This document shows positions 34,736-43,771 of a stretch of 64,000 nt of DNA, one piece after another; within the stretch, counting starts at the first letter, position 1; every line of letters starts with the position of its first letter. This stretch comes from G051903925 sp051903925 (GTDB lineage Bacteria; Pseudomonadota; Alphaproteobacteria; Zavarziniales; Zavarziniaceae), in the NCBI RefSeq assembly GCF_051903925.1, contig NZ_CP173678.1, positions 1,612,001-1,676,000 of the forward strand. Direction: 5' to 3'. The position numbers and the translations under genes were made by a program. The notes beneath the pieces were generated by a model. The model did no database searches and was not told the DNA's origin. It saw only the letters and a program-made list of their open reading frames with translations.

Positions 34736-36415
34736 ATGACCACCATGGCAACGCAAGCCTGCCCGGCGTTTCACGAACGTGTTCGCTCCAAAGCCCCGGC
34801 GGCGCGCGCCGCCCTGGCGCTGAGGGCATGCGGCATGGCCTTGGGCCTTGTCCTGGCGGGCGCCGCGCTGGCCCAGCCGGCCGCGGCCAAGACGCTGATC
34901 TACTGCTCCGAGGGGAGCCCCGAGAACTTCAACCCCCAGATCAACACCACCGGCACCTCGTTCGATGCCTCGCGCCCCGTCTACAACCGCCTGGTCGAGT
35001 TCGAGCGCGGCACCACGACCGTGGTGCCGGGCCTGGCCGAGTCCTGGGAGATCTCACCCGACGGACTGGTCTATACGTTCAAGCTGCGCCAGGGCGTGAA
35101 ATGGCATGCCCAAGGCGGTTTCACGCCCACCCGCGACTTCAACGCGGACGACGTCCTGTTCTCGTTCAATCGCCAGTGGAAGGAGGACAGCCCCTTCCAC
35201 AAGGTCTCGGGCGGTGCCTATGACTATTTCAACGACATGGGCATGCCGGACCTGATCAAGTCGATCGAGAAGGTGGACGACCACACGGTCCGCATCACGC
35301 TGAACAAGCCCGAGGCGCCGATGCTGGCGGACCTGGGCATGGACTTCGCCACGATCCAGTCGGCGGAATATGGCGATTTCCTGCTGAAGGCGGGCACGCC
35401 CGAGCAGATCGACCAGGTTCCGGTCGGCACCGGTCCCTTCGTCTTCGTCGACTACCAGAAAGACGCGGTGATCCGGTACAAGCGGTTCGACGCCTATTGG
35501 GGCGGGCCGGCGCCGATTGAGAACCTGGTCTTTGCCATCACGCCCGATGCCTCGGTCCGCTATGCCAAGCTGAAGGCGGGCGAATGCCACGTGATGCCTT
35601 ATCCAGCACCGGCCGACCTGGAGGCGCTGGGCAAGGAGGAGGGCATCACCCTGCTGTCGCAGGAGGGGCTGAACATCGGCTACCTCGCCTTCAACACGAC
35701 CAAGGCGCCGTTCGACGACCGCCGCGTGCGACAGGCGCTGAACATGGCGATCGACAAGGAATCGATCATCAAGGCGGTCTACCAGGGTGCCGGCAAGGCG
35801 GCGACGAACCCGATCCCGCCCACCATCTGGTCCTACAACACTGCGGTGCAGGACTATGCCTATGACCCCGAGAAGGCCAAGGCGCTGCTGGCGGAAGCGG
35901 GCCACCCCAACGGGTTCGAGACCGACCTGTGGGCCATGCCGGTCCAGCGCCCCTATAACCCCAATGCCCAGCGCATTGCCGAACTGATCCAGGCCGACCT
36001 GGCCAAGATCGGCGTGACGGCCAAGATCGTCACCTATGAATGGGGCGAGTACCGCAAGCGCGCGCAGGATGGCGAGCACCAGATGGCCCAGCTGGGCTGG
36101 ACCGGCGACAATGGCGATCCCGACAACTTCCTGCACACGCTGCTGGGCTGCGACGCGGCGCGTCCGGGCGGCAGCAACATCGCCAAGTGGTGCTTCAAGC
36201 CGTTCGACGACTTGGTGGTAAAGGCCAAGACGATCAGCGACCAGGCCGAGCGGACCAGGCTCTATGAGCAGGCGCAGGCCATCTTCAAGGAGGAGGCCCC
36301 CTGGTTCACGATCGCCCATTCGGTGGTGTTCGAGCCGGTGCGCAACGAGGTGAAGAACTACAAGATCAGCCCCTTCGGCGTGCACGAGTTCTACGGCGTC
36401 GACCTGGCGGAGTAG
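34736..36415 (+). CDS. Periplasmic dipeptide/oligopeptide-binding protein (DppA-like)
   Basis: Captures the substrate of the five-gene importer it heads. The 559-residue precursor has a longish N-terminal region with the hydrophobic signal core at about 32-51 (ending AAAK), then the family 5 solute-binding fold: LIYCSEGSPENFNPQINTTGTSFDASRPVYNRL, VPGLAESWEISPDGLVYTFKLR and RVRQALNMAIDKESI. The overall sequence is close to DppA, including the CDAARPGGSNIAKWC segment near 477-491. The first ATG (34736) is used; ATG 34745 is an alternative. Dipeptides are the most likely ligand, and haem or delta-aminolevulinate are known side substrates of DppA. Confidence 0.9.
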   Translation: MTTMATQACPAFHERVRSKAPAARAALALRACGMALGLVLAGAALAQPAAAKTLIYCSEGSPENFNPQINTTGTSFDASRPVYNRLVEFERGTTTVVPGLAESWEISPDGLVYTFKLRQGVKWHAQGGFTPTRDFNADDVLFSFNRQWKEDSPFHKVSGGAYDYFNDMGMPDLIKSIEKVDDHTVRITLNKPEAPMLADLGMDFATIQSAEYGDFLLKAGTPEQIDQVPVGTGPFVFVDYQKDAVIRYKRFDAYWGGPAPIENLVFAITPDASVRYAKLKAGECHVMPYPAPADLEALGKEEGITLLSQEGLNIGYLAFNTTKAPFDDRRVRQALNMAIDKESIIKAVYQGAGKAATNPIPPTIWSYNTAVQDYAYDPEKAKALLAEAGHPNGFETDLWAMPVQRPYNPNAQRIAELIQADLAKIGVTAKIVTYEWGEYRKRAQDGEHQMAQLGWTGDNGDPDNFLHTLLGCDAARPGGSNIAKWCFKPFDDLVVKAKTISDQAERTRLYEQAQAIFKEEAPWFTIAHSVVFEPVRNEVKNYKISPFGVHEFYGVDLAE

Positions 36416-36477
36416 GTCTTCAAGGCGCGGGCCGTGCGCCCGGAGGTGGATGGCTCCGCCACTTGCACCAATAGCCC

Positions 36478-36505
36478 GCTCATCCCCGCCTTCGCGGGGG
36501 TGAGC
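36478..36505. repeat. Intercistronic hairpin between binding-protein and permease genes
   Basis: GCTCATCCCCGC pairs with GCGGGGGTGAGC across a four-base CTTC loop, with one T-G wobble. It lies 63 bases after the binding-protein stop and 23 before the permease start. Such hairpins often protect the upstream mRNA so that binding protein is made in excess over permease. Confidence 0.6.
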
Positions 36506-36527
36506 GAATCTTAGGTCGGCAATTGCC

Positions 36528-37538
36528 ATGATCCGGTTCTTTCTGGGGCGGCTGGTCCTGGTGGTGCCGACGCTGCTGGGCGTCGTTCTGCTGGCCTTCC
36601 TGCTGATCCGCCTGGTGCCCGGCGATCCGGTCGAGGTGCGCTCCGGCGAGCGCGGCATCTCGCCCGAGCGGCACCAGCAGATGCTCGAGGCCTGGGGCCT
36701 GGACCAGCCGCCGTGGAAGCAGTTCGTCGATTACGTCGCGAAGGTCGCGCAAGGCGACCTCGGCACCTCGGTCGTCAGCGCCAAGCCGGTGCTGCGCGAA
36801 TTCCTGACCCTGTTCCCCGCGACCATCGAGCTGACGGTCGCCGCGATGATCCTGGCCGTCCTGGTCGGGCTGCCGGCGGGCGTGCTGGCGGCCCTGAACC
36901 GCGGCGGGCCGCTGGACCATGTCGTGATGGGGGCAGCACTGACCGGCTATTCGATGCCGATCTTCTGGTGGGCGATGATCCTGATCCTGGTCTCGTCCAT
37001 CCAGCTTGGCCTCACGCCCGTGTCGGGTCGCATCTCGCTGCTGTTCTTCACGCCGCCGGTGACCGGCTTCATGCTGGTCGACACGCTCCTGGCGGGTGAC
37101 TTGAGGGCCTTCCGCTCGGCCCTGCATCACCTGATCCTGCCGGCCATCGTGCTGGGGACCGTGCCGTTGGGCGTGATCGCGCGCATGACACGGTCGGCCA
37201 TGCTGGAGGTGCTGGGCGAGGACTATGTCCGCACCGCCCGGGCCAAGGGGCTGAGCCCGTTCCGCGTCGTCTGGGTCCATGCCCTGCGCAACGCGGCGAT
37301 TCCCGTCATCACGGTGATCGGGCTTCAGGTCGGCGTGCTGCTGTCGGGCGCCATCCTGACCGAGACGATCTTCTCCTGGCCCGGCATCGGCAAGTGGCTG
37401 ATCGAATCGATCAACAAGCGCGACTACCCGGCGATCCAGGGCGGGCTGCTGCTGGTGGCGAGCACGGTGGTGTTCGTCAACCTGTGCGTCGACCTGCTCT
37501 ATGGCGTGATCAACCCCCGCATCCGGACGACGCGATGA
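36528..37538 (+). CDS. dppB: Dipeptide-type ABC transporter permease (DppB-like)
   Basis: First of two inner-membrane permeases. The 336-residue protein has the DppB/OppB N-terminal pattern MIRFFLGRLVLVVPTLLGVV, RLVPGDPVEVRSGERG, LDQPPWKQFVDYV and GDLGTSVVS, six hydrophobic helices, and the EAA loop ARAKGLSPFRVVWVHALRNA that contacts the ATPases. It is followed by the second permease with a four-base ATGA overlap. Confidence 0.93.
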   Translation: MIRFFLGRLVLVVPTLLGVVLLAFLLIRLVPGDPVEVRSGERGISPERHQQMLEAWGLDQPPWKQFVDYVAKVAQGDLGTSVVSAKPVLREFLTLFPATIELTVAAMILAVLVGLPAGVLAALNRGGPLDHVVMGAALTGYSMPIFWWAMILILVSSIQLGLTPVSGRISLLFFTPPVTGFMLVDTLLAGDLRAFRSALHHLILPAIVLGTVPLGVIARMTRSAMLEVLGEDYVRTARAKGLSPFRVVWVHALRNAAIPVITVIGLQVGVLLSGAILTETIFSWPGIGKWLIESINKRDYPAIQGGLLLVASTVVFVNLCVDLLYGVINPRIRTTR

Positions 37539-38431
37539 CGCCGCAGGCCATTCCCGCCGCGTCCACCCTGCCGTCCCCCGCGGGCGAAGCCTGGGCCGAC
37601 TTCCGCCGCAACAGGGGCGCGCTGGTGGGCCTGGGCGTGATCCTGCTGGTGGCCGTCATGGCGGTCTTCGCCGACTGGCTGGCGCCCCATCCGCCCGATG
37701 CGCAGTACCGCGACGCGCTGCTGCAGCCGCCCGTCTGGCAGGCGGGGGGCACGTGGATGTTTCCGCTGGGCACCGACGACATCGGCCGCGACATGCTCTC
37801 GCGCCTGATGCATGGCGCGCGTCTGTCGCTGCTGATCGGCATTGTCTCGGTCGCCTTGTCGCTCAGCCTGGGGGTCGCGCTGGGCCTGGTCGCGGGCTTT
37901 GCGCGGGGGGTCACGGACCAGGCGATCATGCGCCTGATGGACATCATGCTGGCCTTGCCCAGCCTGCTGCTGGCGGTCGCCATCGTGGCGATCCTGGGTC
38001 CCGGCCTGATCAACGCGATGATGGCGATCGCCATCGTCACCCTGCCGCACTACACCCGCCTGACCCGCGCCGCCGTCATCGCCGAATTGAGCCGCGACTA
38101 TGTCACGGCCAGCCGGATTGCCGGCGCCGGAACCCTGCGCCTGATGCTGGTCGTGGTCCTGCCCAATTGCGCGGCGCCGCTGATCGTGCAGGCGACGCTG
38201 GGCTTCTCGACCGCGATCCTGGAGGCGGCGGCGCTGGGCTTCCTGGGCCTGGGGGCACAGGCGCCGACGGCCGAATGGGGCACGATGCTGGCCGGCACGC
38301 GCCAGTTCCTGGAGCGCGCCTGGTGGGTCGTGACCTTTCCCGGCCTTGCCATCCTGTTCACCGTCCTTGGCTTCAACCTGATGGGCGACGGTCTGCGCGA
38401 TGCCCTCGACCCCAAGCTGAAGCAACGCTGA
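37535..38431 (+). CDS. dppC: Dipeptide-type ABC transporter permease (DppC-like)
   Basis: Second permease of the importer. The 298-residue protein has a cytoplasmic N-terminus with EAWADFRRNRGALVGLG, the PLGTDDIGRDMLSRLMHGARLSL hallmark of the DppC/OppC family (around 88-110), five or six helices, and the EAA loop ASRIAGAGTLRLM. The ATG at 37535 overlaps the DppB stop. Its stop overlaps the next ATPase start by one base (TGATG). Confidence 0.93.
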   Translation: MTPQAIPAASTLPSPAGEAWADFRRNRGALVGLGVILLVAVMAVFADWLAPHPPDAQYRDALLQPPVWQAGGTWMFPLGTDDIGRDMLSRLMHGARLSLLIGIVSVALSLSLGVALGLVAGFARGVTDQAIMRLMDIMLALPSLLLAVAIVAILGPGLINAMMAIAIVTLPHYTRLTRAAVIAELSRDYVTASRIAGAGTLRLMLVVVLPNCAAPLIVQATLGFSTAILEAAALGFLGLGAQAPTAEWGTMLAGTRQFLERAWWVVTFPGLAILFTVLGFNLMGDGLRDALDPKLKQR

Positions 38432-39429
38432 TGGCGCTGCTGGAGGTCGAGGCCCTGAACGTCCGGTTCGGCCGCTTTCGCGCGGTGGAGGATGTCAGCT
38501 TCAGCCTGGACCGGGGCGAGGTGCTGGGCCTGGTGGGCGAATCGGGTTCGGGCAAGAGCGTCACCTCCCTGGCCCTGATGGGCCTGATCCCGTTTCCCGG
38601 AGAGGTCGCGGCTGCCCGCATGGCCTTCGACGGCCGAGACCTGGACCGCCTGTCGGGCCGCGCCCGGCGCGCCCTGAACGGGCGGGACCTGGCCATGATC
38701 TTCCAGGAGCCGATGACCAGCCTGAACCCGTCCTTCACGATCGGGACCCAACTGACGGAGACGCTGAGTGCGCACCAGGGCGGCAGCGCGCGGGCCAATC
38801 GCGACCGGGCTGTCGAACTGCTGGCCAAGGTGGGCCTGCCCAGCCCGGAACAGCGCCTGGCCTCCTATCCCCACCAGCTCTCCGGCGGGCAATGCCAGCG
38901 CATCATGATCGCGATGGCGATTGCCCTCCGCCCCCGCCTGCTGATCGCGGACGAGCCGACGACGGCGCTGGACGTCACGATCCAGGCCCAGATCCTGAGC
39001 CTTTTGCTGGAGCTTCAGCGCGAGACGGGCATGGCGCTGCTGCTCATCACGCACGACCTTGGCGTGGTCGCGCGCATGGCCCAGCGCGTCGCCGTCATGT
39101 ACGCGGGCGAGATCGTCGAGACGGGCACCACCGCGGACCTGTTTGCCGCTCCGCGCCATCCCTACACCGCGGCGCTGCTCGACGCGTTGCCGGAGCGGGC
39201 GCCGCCGGTGGTGCAGGATGGCGTGCGGCGCCGGGCCCGCCTGCCGGCGATACCGGGCGTGGTGCCCGGCGCCCACGACCGCCCGCCCGGCTGCCGGCTG
39301 GAGCCGCGCTGCCGTTTCGCAGGGCCCCGCTGCGTGGCCCAGGCGCCGGCCCTCCATCCGGTGCGCGGCGGCCAGGCACGCTGCCATTGGCCGCTGGAGC
39401 CGGACGGCCGGCCCGGCCCGGAGCGCTGA
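38431..39429 (+). CDS. dppD: Dipeptide-type ABC transporter ATP-binding protein (DppD-like)
   Basis: One of the paired ATPases. In its 332 residues it has Walker A GESGSGKS at 36-43, signature LSGGQCQR, Walker B LLIADEP followed by TTALD, and the switch His in LLITHDLG. The C-terminal oligopeptide-transporter extension carries a Cys set (GCRLEPRCRFAGPRC and the later RCHW) that in this family can hold an iron-sulfur cluster. The ATG at 38431 directly overlaps the permease stop. Confidence 0.93.
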   Translation: MALLEVEALNVRFGRFRAVEDVSFSLDRGEVLGLVGESGSGKSVTSLALMGLIPFPGEVAAARMAFDGRDLDRLSGRARRALNGRDLAMIFQEPMTSLNPSFTIGTQLTETLSAHQGGSARANRDRAVELLAKVGLPSPEQRLASYPHQLSGGQCQRIMIAMAIALRPRLLIADEPTTALDVTIQAQILSLLLELQRETGMALLLITHDLGVVARMAQRVAVMYAGEIVETGTTADLFAAPRHPYTAALLDALPERAPPVVQDGVRRRARLPAIPGVVPGAHDRPPGCRLEPRCRFAGPRCVAQAPALHPVRGGQARCHWPLEPDGRPGPER

Positions 39430-39432
39430 GCG

Positions 39433-40425
39433 ATGGCCGTTCTCGCCGCTCACGACCTGCGCCGCCACTACGAGATCACGCGCGGGCTGTTCCGCCCCGG
39501 TGTCTCGCTCAAGGCGCTGGATGGCGTGTCCTTCACCCTGGACAAGGGGCGGACGCTTGCCGTGGTCGGTGAATCGGGCAGTGGCAAGTCGACGCTCGCC
39601 CGCCAGCTGACGCTTGTCGAGCAGCCCAGCGCGGGCAGGTTGGACATCCTGGGAGAGGTGGCGGACGCCAGCGATCGGGCCCTGGTCAAGCGCCTGCGCG
39701 CCCATGTCCAGATGGTGTTCCAGAACCCCTATGGCTCGCTGAACCCCCGCCGCACGATCGGCGCGGCGCTGGAAGAGCCATTGCTGGTCAATGGCGTCGG
39801 CGATCGAGCGGGCCGCCGGGCCGCCGTGGCCGACATGCTGGCCCGTGTCGGTCTGCGTCCCGAGCATGCGCAGCGCTATCCGCACATGTTCTCTGGCGGG
39901 CAGCGCCAGCGCATCGCCATTGCCCGCGCGCTGATGCTGCGGCCGGAAATCCTGGTGGCGGACGAGCCCGTCTCCGCCCTCGACGTGTCGATCCGGGCCC
40001 AGGTGCTGAACCTGCTCCTGGACCTCCAGGACGAGATGGACCTGGCCATGGTTTTCATCAGCCATGACCTGTCGGTGGTGCGCTTCGTCGCGGACGAGGT
40101 CCTGGTGCTCTATCTCGGGCGCACGATGGAGCAGGCGCCGGCCCAGGACCTGTTCGCCAGGCCCGCCCACCCCTATACCCGGGCACTGCTGGCGGCGACC
40201 CCCAGCGTGGCCGCCGCGGGGGAGGGGGCGGCCGGCTTCCGCCCGATCGAGGGGGAGATCCCCTCGCCGCTGGCACCGCCCTCGGGCTGCGTCTTCCGCA
40301 CGCGCTGCCCCTTTGCCATCCCCCGGTGCGCCGAGGAGGTGCCGGCCCTGCGCCCGGCAGGCGGGGGGCAGGCGGCCTGCCACCGCGCGGACGAGGTGCT
40401 GGCCCTCAGCCCTCAATCGTCATAG
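39433..40425 (+). CDS. dppF: Dipeptide-type ABC transporter ATP-binding protein (DppF-like)
   Basis: Second ATPase of the importer, 330 residues. Walker A is GESGSGKS at 46-53, with signature FSGGQRQR, Walker B LVADEP with VSALD, and switch His in FISHDLS. The C-terminal extension includes GCVFRTRCPFAIPRC, the conserved Cys motif of DppF/OppF. It starts three bases after the DppD stop. Its 3' end overlaps the oppositely oriented PepSY gene by 13 bases. Confidence 0.93.
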   Translation: MAVLAAHDLRRHYEITRGLFRPGVSLKALDGVSFTLDKGRTLAVVGESGSGKSTLARQLTLVEQPSAGRLDILGEVADASDRALVKRLRAHVQMVFQNPYGSLNPRRTIGAALEEPLLVNGVGDRAGRRAAVADMLARVGLRPEHAQRYPHMFSGGQRQRIAIARALMLRPEILVADEPVSALDVSIRAQVLNLLLDLQDEMDLAMVFISHDLSVVRFVADEVLVLYLGRTMEQAPAQDLFARPAHPYTRALLAATPSVAAAGEGAAGFRPIEGEIPSPLAPPSGCVFRTRCPFAIPRCAEEVPALRPAGGGQAACHRADEVLALSPQSS

Positions 40426-40718
40426 CGGTCATCGTCGTCATCGACGTCGCGCTTCACGATCTCGGCGGTGACGGGGTGCAGGTGCAGTTCGACGCGGGCC
40501 CCGTCCGAAGCCCTGGCCTTCACCTCCCAGCAGCCGTCGTCGGCTTCGATCTTGCGCGCGTCATAGCCCATGGCCGCGACGCGGGCGGCGACATCGGGCA
40601 GGCTCAGCCATTGCGCGCGATCGACGCGGCCGCAGTGGCGATCGTCGTCGGCCAGGGCGGGCAGCGTGGTGGCGGCCAGGCCCAGGGCGATGGCGGCGGT
40701 TCCCAGAAGGATCTTCAT
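40413..40718 (-). CDS. Secreted PepSY-like protein, acidic tail
   Basis: A 101-residue precursor with a signal peptide (1-23, ending ALA) and a PepSY-like domain: LSLPDVAARVAAMGYDARKIEADDGCWEVKARASDGARVELHLHPVTAEIV. The end is an Asp run (DDDDDR), which suggests cation binding. PepSY proteins act in the periplasm, often as inhibitors or as partners of two-component sensors. It is divergent from a second PepSY gene and a two-component system, with shared regulatory DNA between them. The ATG at 40718 was chosen because it starts the signal peptide. Confidence 0.85.
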   Translation of the reverse strand: MKILLGTAAIALGLAATTLPALADDDRHCGRVDRAQWLSLPDVAARVAAMGYDARKIEADDGCWEVKARASDGARVELHLHPVTAEIVKRDVDDDDDRYDD

Positions 40719-40773
40719 GGCACTCTCGTTCTCGTTCAGGTGCTTGCGATGGCCCGAGAGTGACGGCTGCGGC

Positions 40774-40812
40774 ATGACAGGGGCCTGAGCGCGATTGTCA
40801 GCGTTCTGTCAT
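40774..40812. promoter_or_regulatory. Candidate OmpR-type response-regulator half-sites
   Basis: TGTCA occurs at 40796-40800 and again at 40807-40811, exactly 11 bases apart, as OmpR-family regulators bind tandem half-sites. A third copy is inverted at 40775-40779 (ATGACAG, facing CTGTCAT at 40806-40812). The site lies in the 118-base gap between the two divergent PepSY genes, just ahead of the operon that encodes the regulator. Confidence 0.45.
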
Positions 40813-40836
40813 CCGGCCCCTGGCAGGAAGAGGTGC

Positions 40837-41160
40837 ATGTCCGCGCCGCGCTCCGTCCCCGCCATCCTGGCGCTGCTTGGGCTGGCCCTGGCATTGGCCG
40901 TGGCGGCGCCCGCGCGCGCCGATGACGACGATGCCGAGCGGGCCTGGCACGGGGCCCGGTCCGGCCGCCTGATGCCCTTGCCGCGGATCGTCGAGGCGGT
41001 CCGCCAGCGCTTTCCCGGCGAGGTGCTGGACGTCGACCTGGATGACGATGACGGCGCGCCCGAGTACCAGATCCGCCTGCTGATGCCCAATGGCCGCGTG
41101 CTGGAGGTGGAGGTCGACGGCCGCACGGGCCGCATCCTGGACGTGGACGAGGACGACTGA
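40837..41160 (+). CDS. Secreted PepSY-domain protein, first gene of two-component operon
   Basis: A 107-residue precursor with a signal peptide (about 1-28, ending ARA), an Asp-rich stretch, and a PepSY domain: LMPLPRIVEAVRQRFPGEVLDVDLDDDD then YQIRLLMPNGRVLEVEVDGRTGRILDVDEDD. The ATG at 40837 has AGGAAGAGG upstream. Three bases after its stop the response regulator begins, so it is co-transcribed with the sensor system and may modulate the sensor kinase in the periplasm or be its target. Confidence 0.88.
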   Translation: MSAPRSVPAILALLGLALALAVAAPARADDDDAERAWHGARSGRLMPLPRIVEAVRQRFPGEVLDVDLDDDDGAPEYQIRLLMPNGRVLEVEVDGRTGRILDVDEDD

Positions 41161-41163
41161 GCG

Positions 41164-41823
41164 ATGCGCATCCTGCTGGTCGAGGACGACGCGCGCATCG
41201 CGCGCGATGTGGCGGAGGCGCTGGCTGCCGCCGGCTATGTCGTCGACCGCGAGGCCAACGGCGAGGAGGCGTGGTTCCGCGGCGATACCGAGGATTATGC
41301 CGCCGCCGTGCTGGACCTTGGCCTGCCGGGCATGGATGGCCTGTCGGTCCTCAAGCGCTGGCGCGCCAATGGCCGGGCCTTTCCCGTCCTGATCCTGACG
41401 GCGCGCGGCACCTGGTCCGAACGGGTGGAGGGGATCGACGCCGGGGCCGACGACTACCTGCCCAAGCCTTTCGCGATGGAGGAACTGCTGGCCCGCCTGC
41501 GCGCCGTCCTGCGCCGCGCGGGCGGTCACGCCGCACCAGTGATCCAGGCGGGCGGCCTGGTGCTGGACCCGCGCCAGATGCGGGTCAGCCGCGGCGGCAC
41601 GGCGATTGCCCTGTCGCCGCAGGAATACCGGCTTGTCGCCTACCTGATGCACCATGCGGGCCGCGTCGTGCCGCAGCAGGAACTGGCCGAGCACCTGCAG
41701 GCCGAGCACTATGAGCGCGACTCCAACGCGGTCGAGGTCCTGATCGGCCGCGTTCGCCGCAAGCTGGGGGCGCAGGCGATCGAGACGCGGCGCGGCTTCG
41801 GCTACATCATCGCCGGCGCGTGA
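41164..41823 (+). CDS. OmpR/PhoB-family response regulator
   Basis: A 219-residue DNA-binding regulator. The receiver domain has the acidic pair E7-D8-D9, phospho-acceptor D51 in AVLDLGLPGMDGL, and the conserved Thr and Lys in LTARG and DYLPKPF. The winged-helix output domain follows (LSPQEYRLVAYLMHHAGRVV, NAVEVLIGRVRRKLG, ETRRGFGYII). It resembles the PhoP/QseB/TctD type. The gene overlaps the sensor kinase start by GTGA, the usual coupling for such pairs. Likely targets include the PepSY promoters next door. Confidence 0.93.
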   Translation: MRILLVEDDARIARDVAEALAAAGYVVDREANGEEAWFRGDTEDYAAAVLDLGLPGMDGLSVLKRWRANGRAFPVLILTARGTWSERVEGIDAGADDYLPKPFAMEELLARLRAVLRRAGGHAAPVIQAGGLVLDPRQMRVSRGGTAIALSPQEYRLVAYLMHHAGRVVPQQELAEHLQAEHYERDSNAVEVLIGRVRRKLGAQAIETRRGFGYIIAGA

Positions 41824-43223
41824 CGGCCGGCATGGCGACCGCCTTCTGGCATTCCCTGCGGCTGCGGCTGCTCCTGTTCGCGGTGGCGGGGACGGCGGTG
41901 GCGATCACGGCCGCGACCTTCGCGCTGCTCGCCCTGTTCGATCGCTACCTGGAGCATCGCGTGGGGCAGGAACTGGACAGCCATATCGTCCAGATCGCCG
42001 CCCAGCTGCGACTGGACCCGCAGGGGCGGCTGGTCCTGGCGGCGGAACCAGGCGATCCGCGCTTCCAGCGTCCGCTGGGCGGCCTGTACTGGCAGGCCCT
42101 TGACGCGGCCGATGGCACCACCTTGCGCTCGCGCTCGCTGTGGGACGGCAGCCTGGTGGCGCCGGACGCTGCCCTGGCCGCGGGCGAAGTGCGGGCCAGC
42201 CGCACGACCACGCCCGATGGCAGGCCTGCCCTGCAGCATGACCGCACGGTGATCCTGACGCGGGCGGGGGCGGACCATCCGGTGCGCGTCTCGGTCGCGA
42301 TCGACCGCACGGCCCTGACCGAGCTGCGCGGCGGCTTCTTTCGCGACCTGCTGCCGGGCCTCGCCCTGCTGGGCCTGCTGATCCTGGCAGGCGCCTGGGT
42401 CCAGGTCCGGGCCGGCCTTGCCCCGCTGAAGGCGGTGGGGCAGGGCCTGGCGCGGGTGCGCGACGGCAGCACCCGCCGGCTGGAGGCAGCGGTGCCGCCC
42501 GAGATCGAGCCCCTGGTCGCCAAGCTGAACGACCTGCTGGCGGCACAGGATCAGGCGATGCAGCGCGCACGCGACCGCGCCGTGGACCTGGCGCATGGCC
42601 TGAAGACGCCGCTCACGGCCCTGGCCGGCGACGTCCAGCGCCTGCGTCAGGCAGGGCAGGCGGCCCTGGCCGCGGAGATCGAGGCAGTCGGCAGCCAGAT
42701 GCAGCGCACGATCGACCGCGAACTGGCGCGCGCCCGCCTGCGCTATCGCAGCGGCCCGGCCGACGCCCCGGTTAAGGTCGTCGCGGTCGCGGACGCCATC
42801 GTCCGCACCCTGCGCCGGACGCCGCGTGGCGAGGCGCTGGACTTCGTGAACGAGGTCCCGGCGGGCCATGGGGCGGCGATCCTGGCGGAAGACCTGGCCG
42901 ACATCCTGGGCAACCTGATGGAGAATGCCACCCGGGCGGCCCGCAGCACCGTGCGCATCGGCTCCAGCATCGCCGGCGGTGACCTGTCCATCGTGGTCGA
43001 GGATGACGGGCCCGGCCTGGCGGCGGAGGACCTGCCGCGCCTGGCCGCCCGCGGTGGTCGCCGCGACGAAGGCGGCGGAGCCGGCCTGGGGCTGGCGATC
43101 GTGGGCGACATCGTCGAGGCCTATGGCGGGGCGCTGGCCTTCGATCGCTCGGCCCTGGGCGGGCTCAGGGTCCGCTGCGACCTGCCGCGCCGGTCGCCAG
43201 GCGCCGCGCCCAGCCTGCCATGA
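41820..43223 (+). CDS. Sensor histidine kinase, EnvZ/QseC-like
   Basis: Partner of the response regulator. The 467-residue protein has a membrane helix near 14-38, a periplasmic region to about 175, a second helix near 178-198, a HAMP linker, the phospho-acceptor His259 in DLAHGLKTPLTAL, and a HATPase domain with N-box LMENATRAA, G1 DDGPGL and G2 GGAGLGLAIV. The signal is not evident; association with PepSY proteins suggests a periplasmic cue. The start is GTG at 41820 (ATG 41832 possible). Its 3' end overlaps the opposite VanZ-like gene by 59 bases. Confidence 0.92.
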   Translation: MTAGMATAFWHSLRLRLLLFAVAGTAVAITAATFALLALFDRYLEHRVGQELDSHIVQIAAQLRLDPQGRLVLAAEPGDPRFQRPLGGLYWQALDAADGTTLRSRSLWDGSLVAPDAALAAGEVRASRTTTPDGRPALQHDRTVILTRAGADHPVRVSVAIDRTALTELRGGFFRDLLPGLALLGLLILAGAWVQVRAGLAPLKAVGQGLARVRDGSTRRLEAAVPPEIEPLVAKLNDLLAAQDQAMQRARDRAVDLAHGLKTPLTALAGDVQRLRQAGQAALAAEIEAVGSQMQRTIDRELARARLRYRSGPADAPVKVVAVADAIVRTLRRTPRGEALDFVNEVPAGHGAAILAEDLADILGNLMENATRAARSTVRIGSSIAGGDLSIVVEDDGPGLAAEDLPRLAARGGRRDEGGGAGLGLAIVGDIVEAYGGALAFDRSALGGLRVRCDLPRRSPGAAPSLP

Positions 43224-43590
43224 GCTGAAGCGCCGCCAGGACCAGCAGGGCCGCGACGATGCCCAGGCCATTGGCCAGGAAATCGCCGAACTCGCCCAGC
43301 CGGGTTTCCGTCTGCGTCTGCAGGATCTCGATCGCACCGCTATAGGCCAGCAGCACCAGGGCCGCGGGCAGGACCCGGCGCGGCAGGACCAGGGCCAGGC
43401 CCGCCATCAGCATCAGGCCGAAATAGCCGACGAAGTGCACGCCCTTGTCCCAGGCCTGGGGCGCCACGGGATTCTCGGCCAGCGAGGCATAGGTCGCGTA
43501 GCACAACGTGGCCACGACCCCCAGGACCAGCAGGCGGCGCACGGGACCCGCCGCGTGCCAGAACCTGTACAGACGCGCAAGAAACGACAT
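43165..43590 (-). CDS. VanZ-like family membrane protein
   Basis: A 141-residue protein with four hydrophobic segments and the VanZ-like core: DKGVHFVGYFGLMLMAGLAL (about 54-73), then SGAIEILQTQTETRLGEFGDFLANGLGI (about 92-119), where GDxxANxxG is the family signature. The role of chromosomal VanZ-like proteins is unclear. The ATG at 43590 begins the protein just before the first helix; a longer open frame continues upstream without homologous content. It converges on the sensor kinase with an overlap of 59 bases. Confidence 0.8.
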   Translation of the reverse strand: MSFLARLYRFWHAAGPVRRLLVLGVVATLCYATYASLAENPVAPQAWDKGVHFVGYFGLMLMAGLALVLPRRVLPAALVLLAYSGAIEILQTQTETRLGEFGDFLANGLGIVAALLVLAALQLMAGWARRLATGAAGRSGP

Positions 43591-43771
43591 GGCCCATATC
43601 CTAGGGCCCAGGACATCATATTGCAGTGCGGCATAAACGCGGTGCCGCCGGTGAAGAATTCCAGAAGGCACTAGAATTTTCGCGGGGTCGAACTCCGCGT
43701 CTTTGACGGGCGCGGCCGGCTCCGTCACACTCCGCCACTTCATACATTTGCCGTGTCTCTGGGAGGAAACG

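Noticed and set aside
43591..43771. TTGACG-like -35 element upstream of the acyl-CoA ligase
   Set aside because: I could not find a matching -10 at suitable spacing, so no promoter is called.
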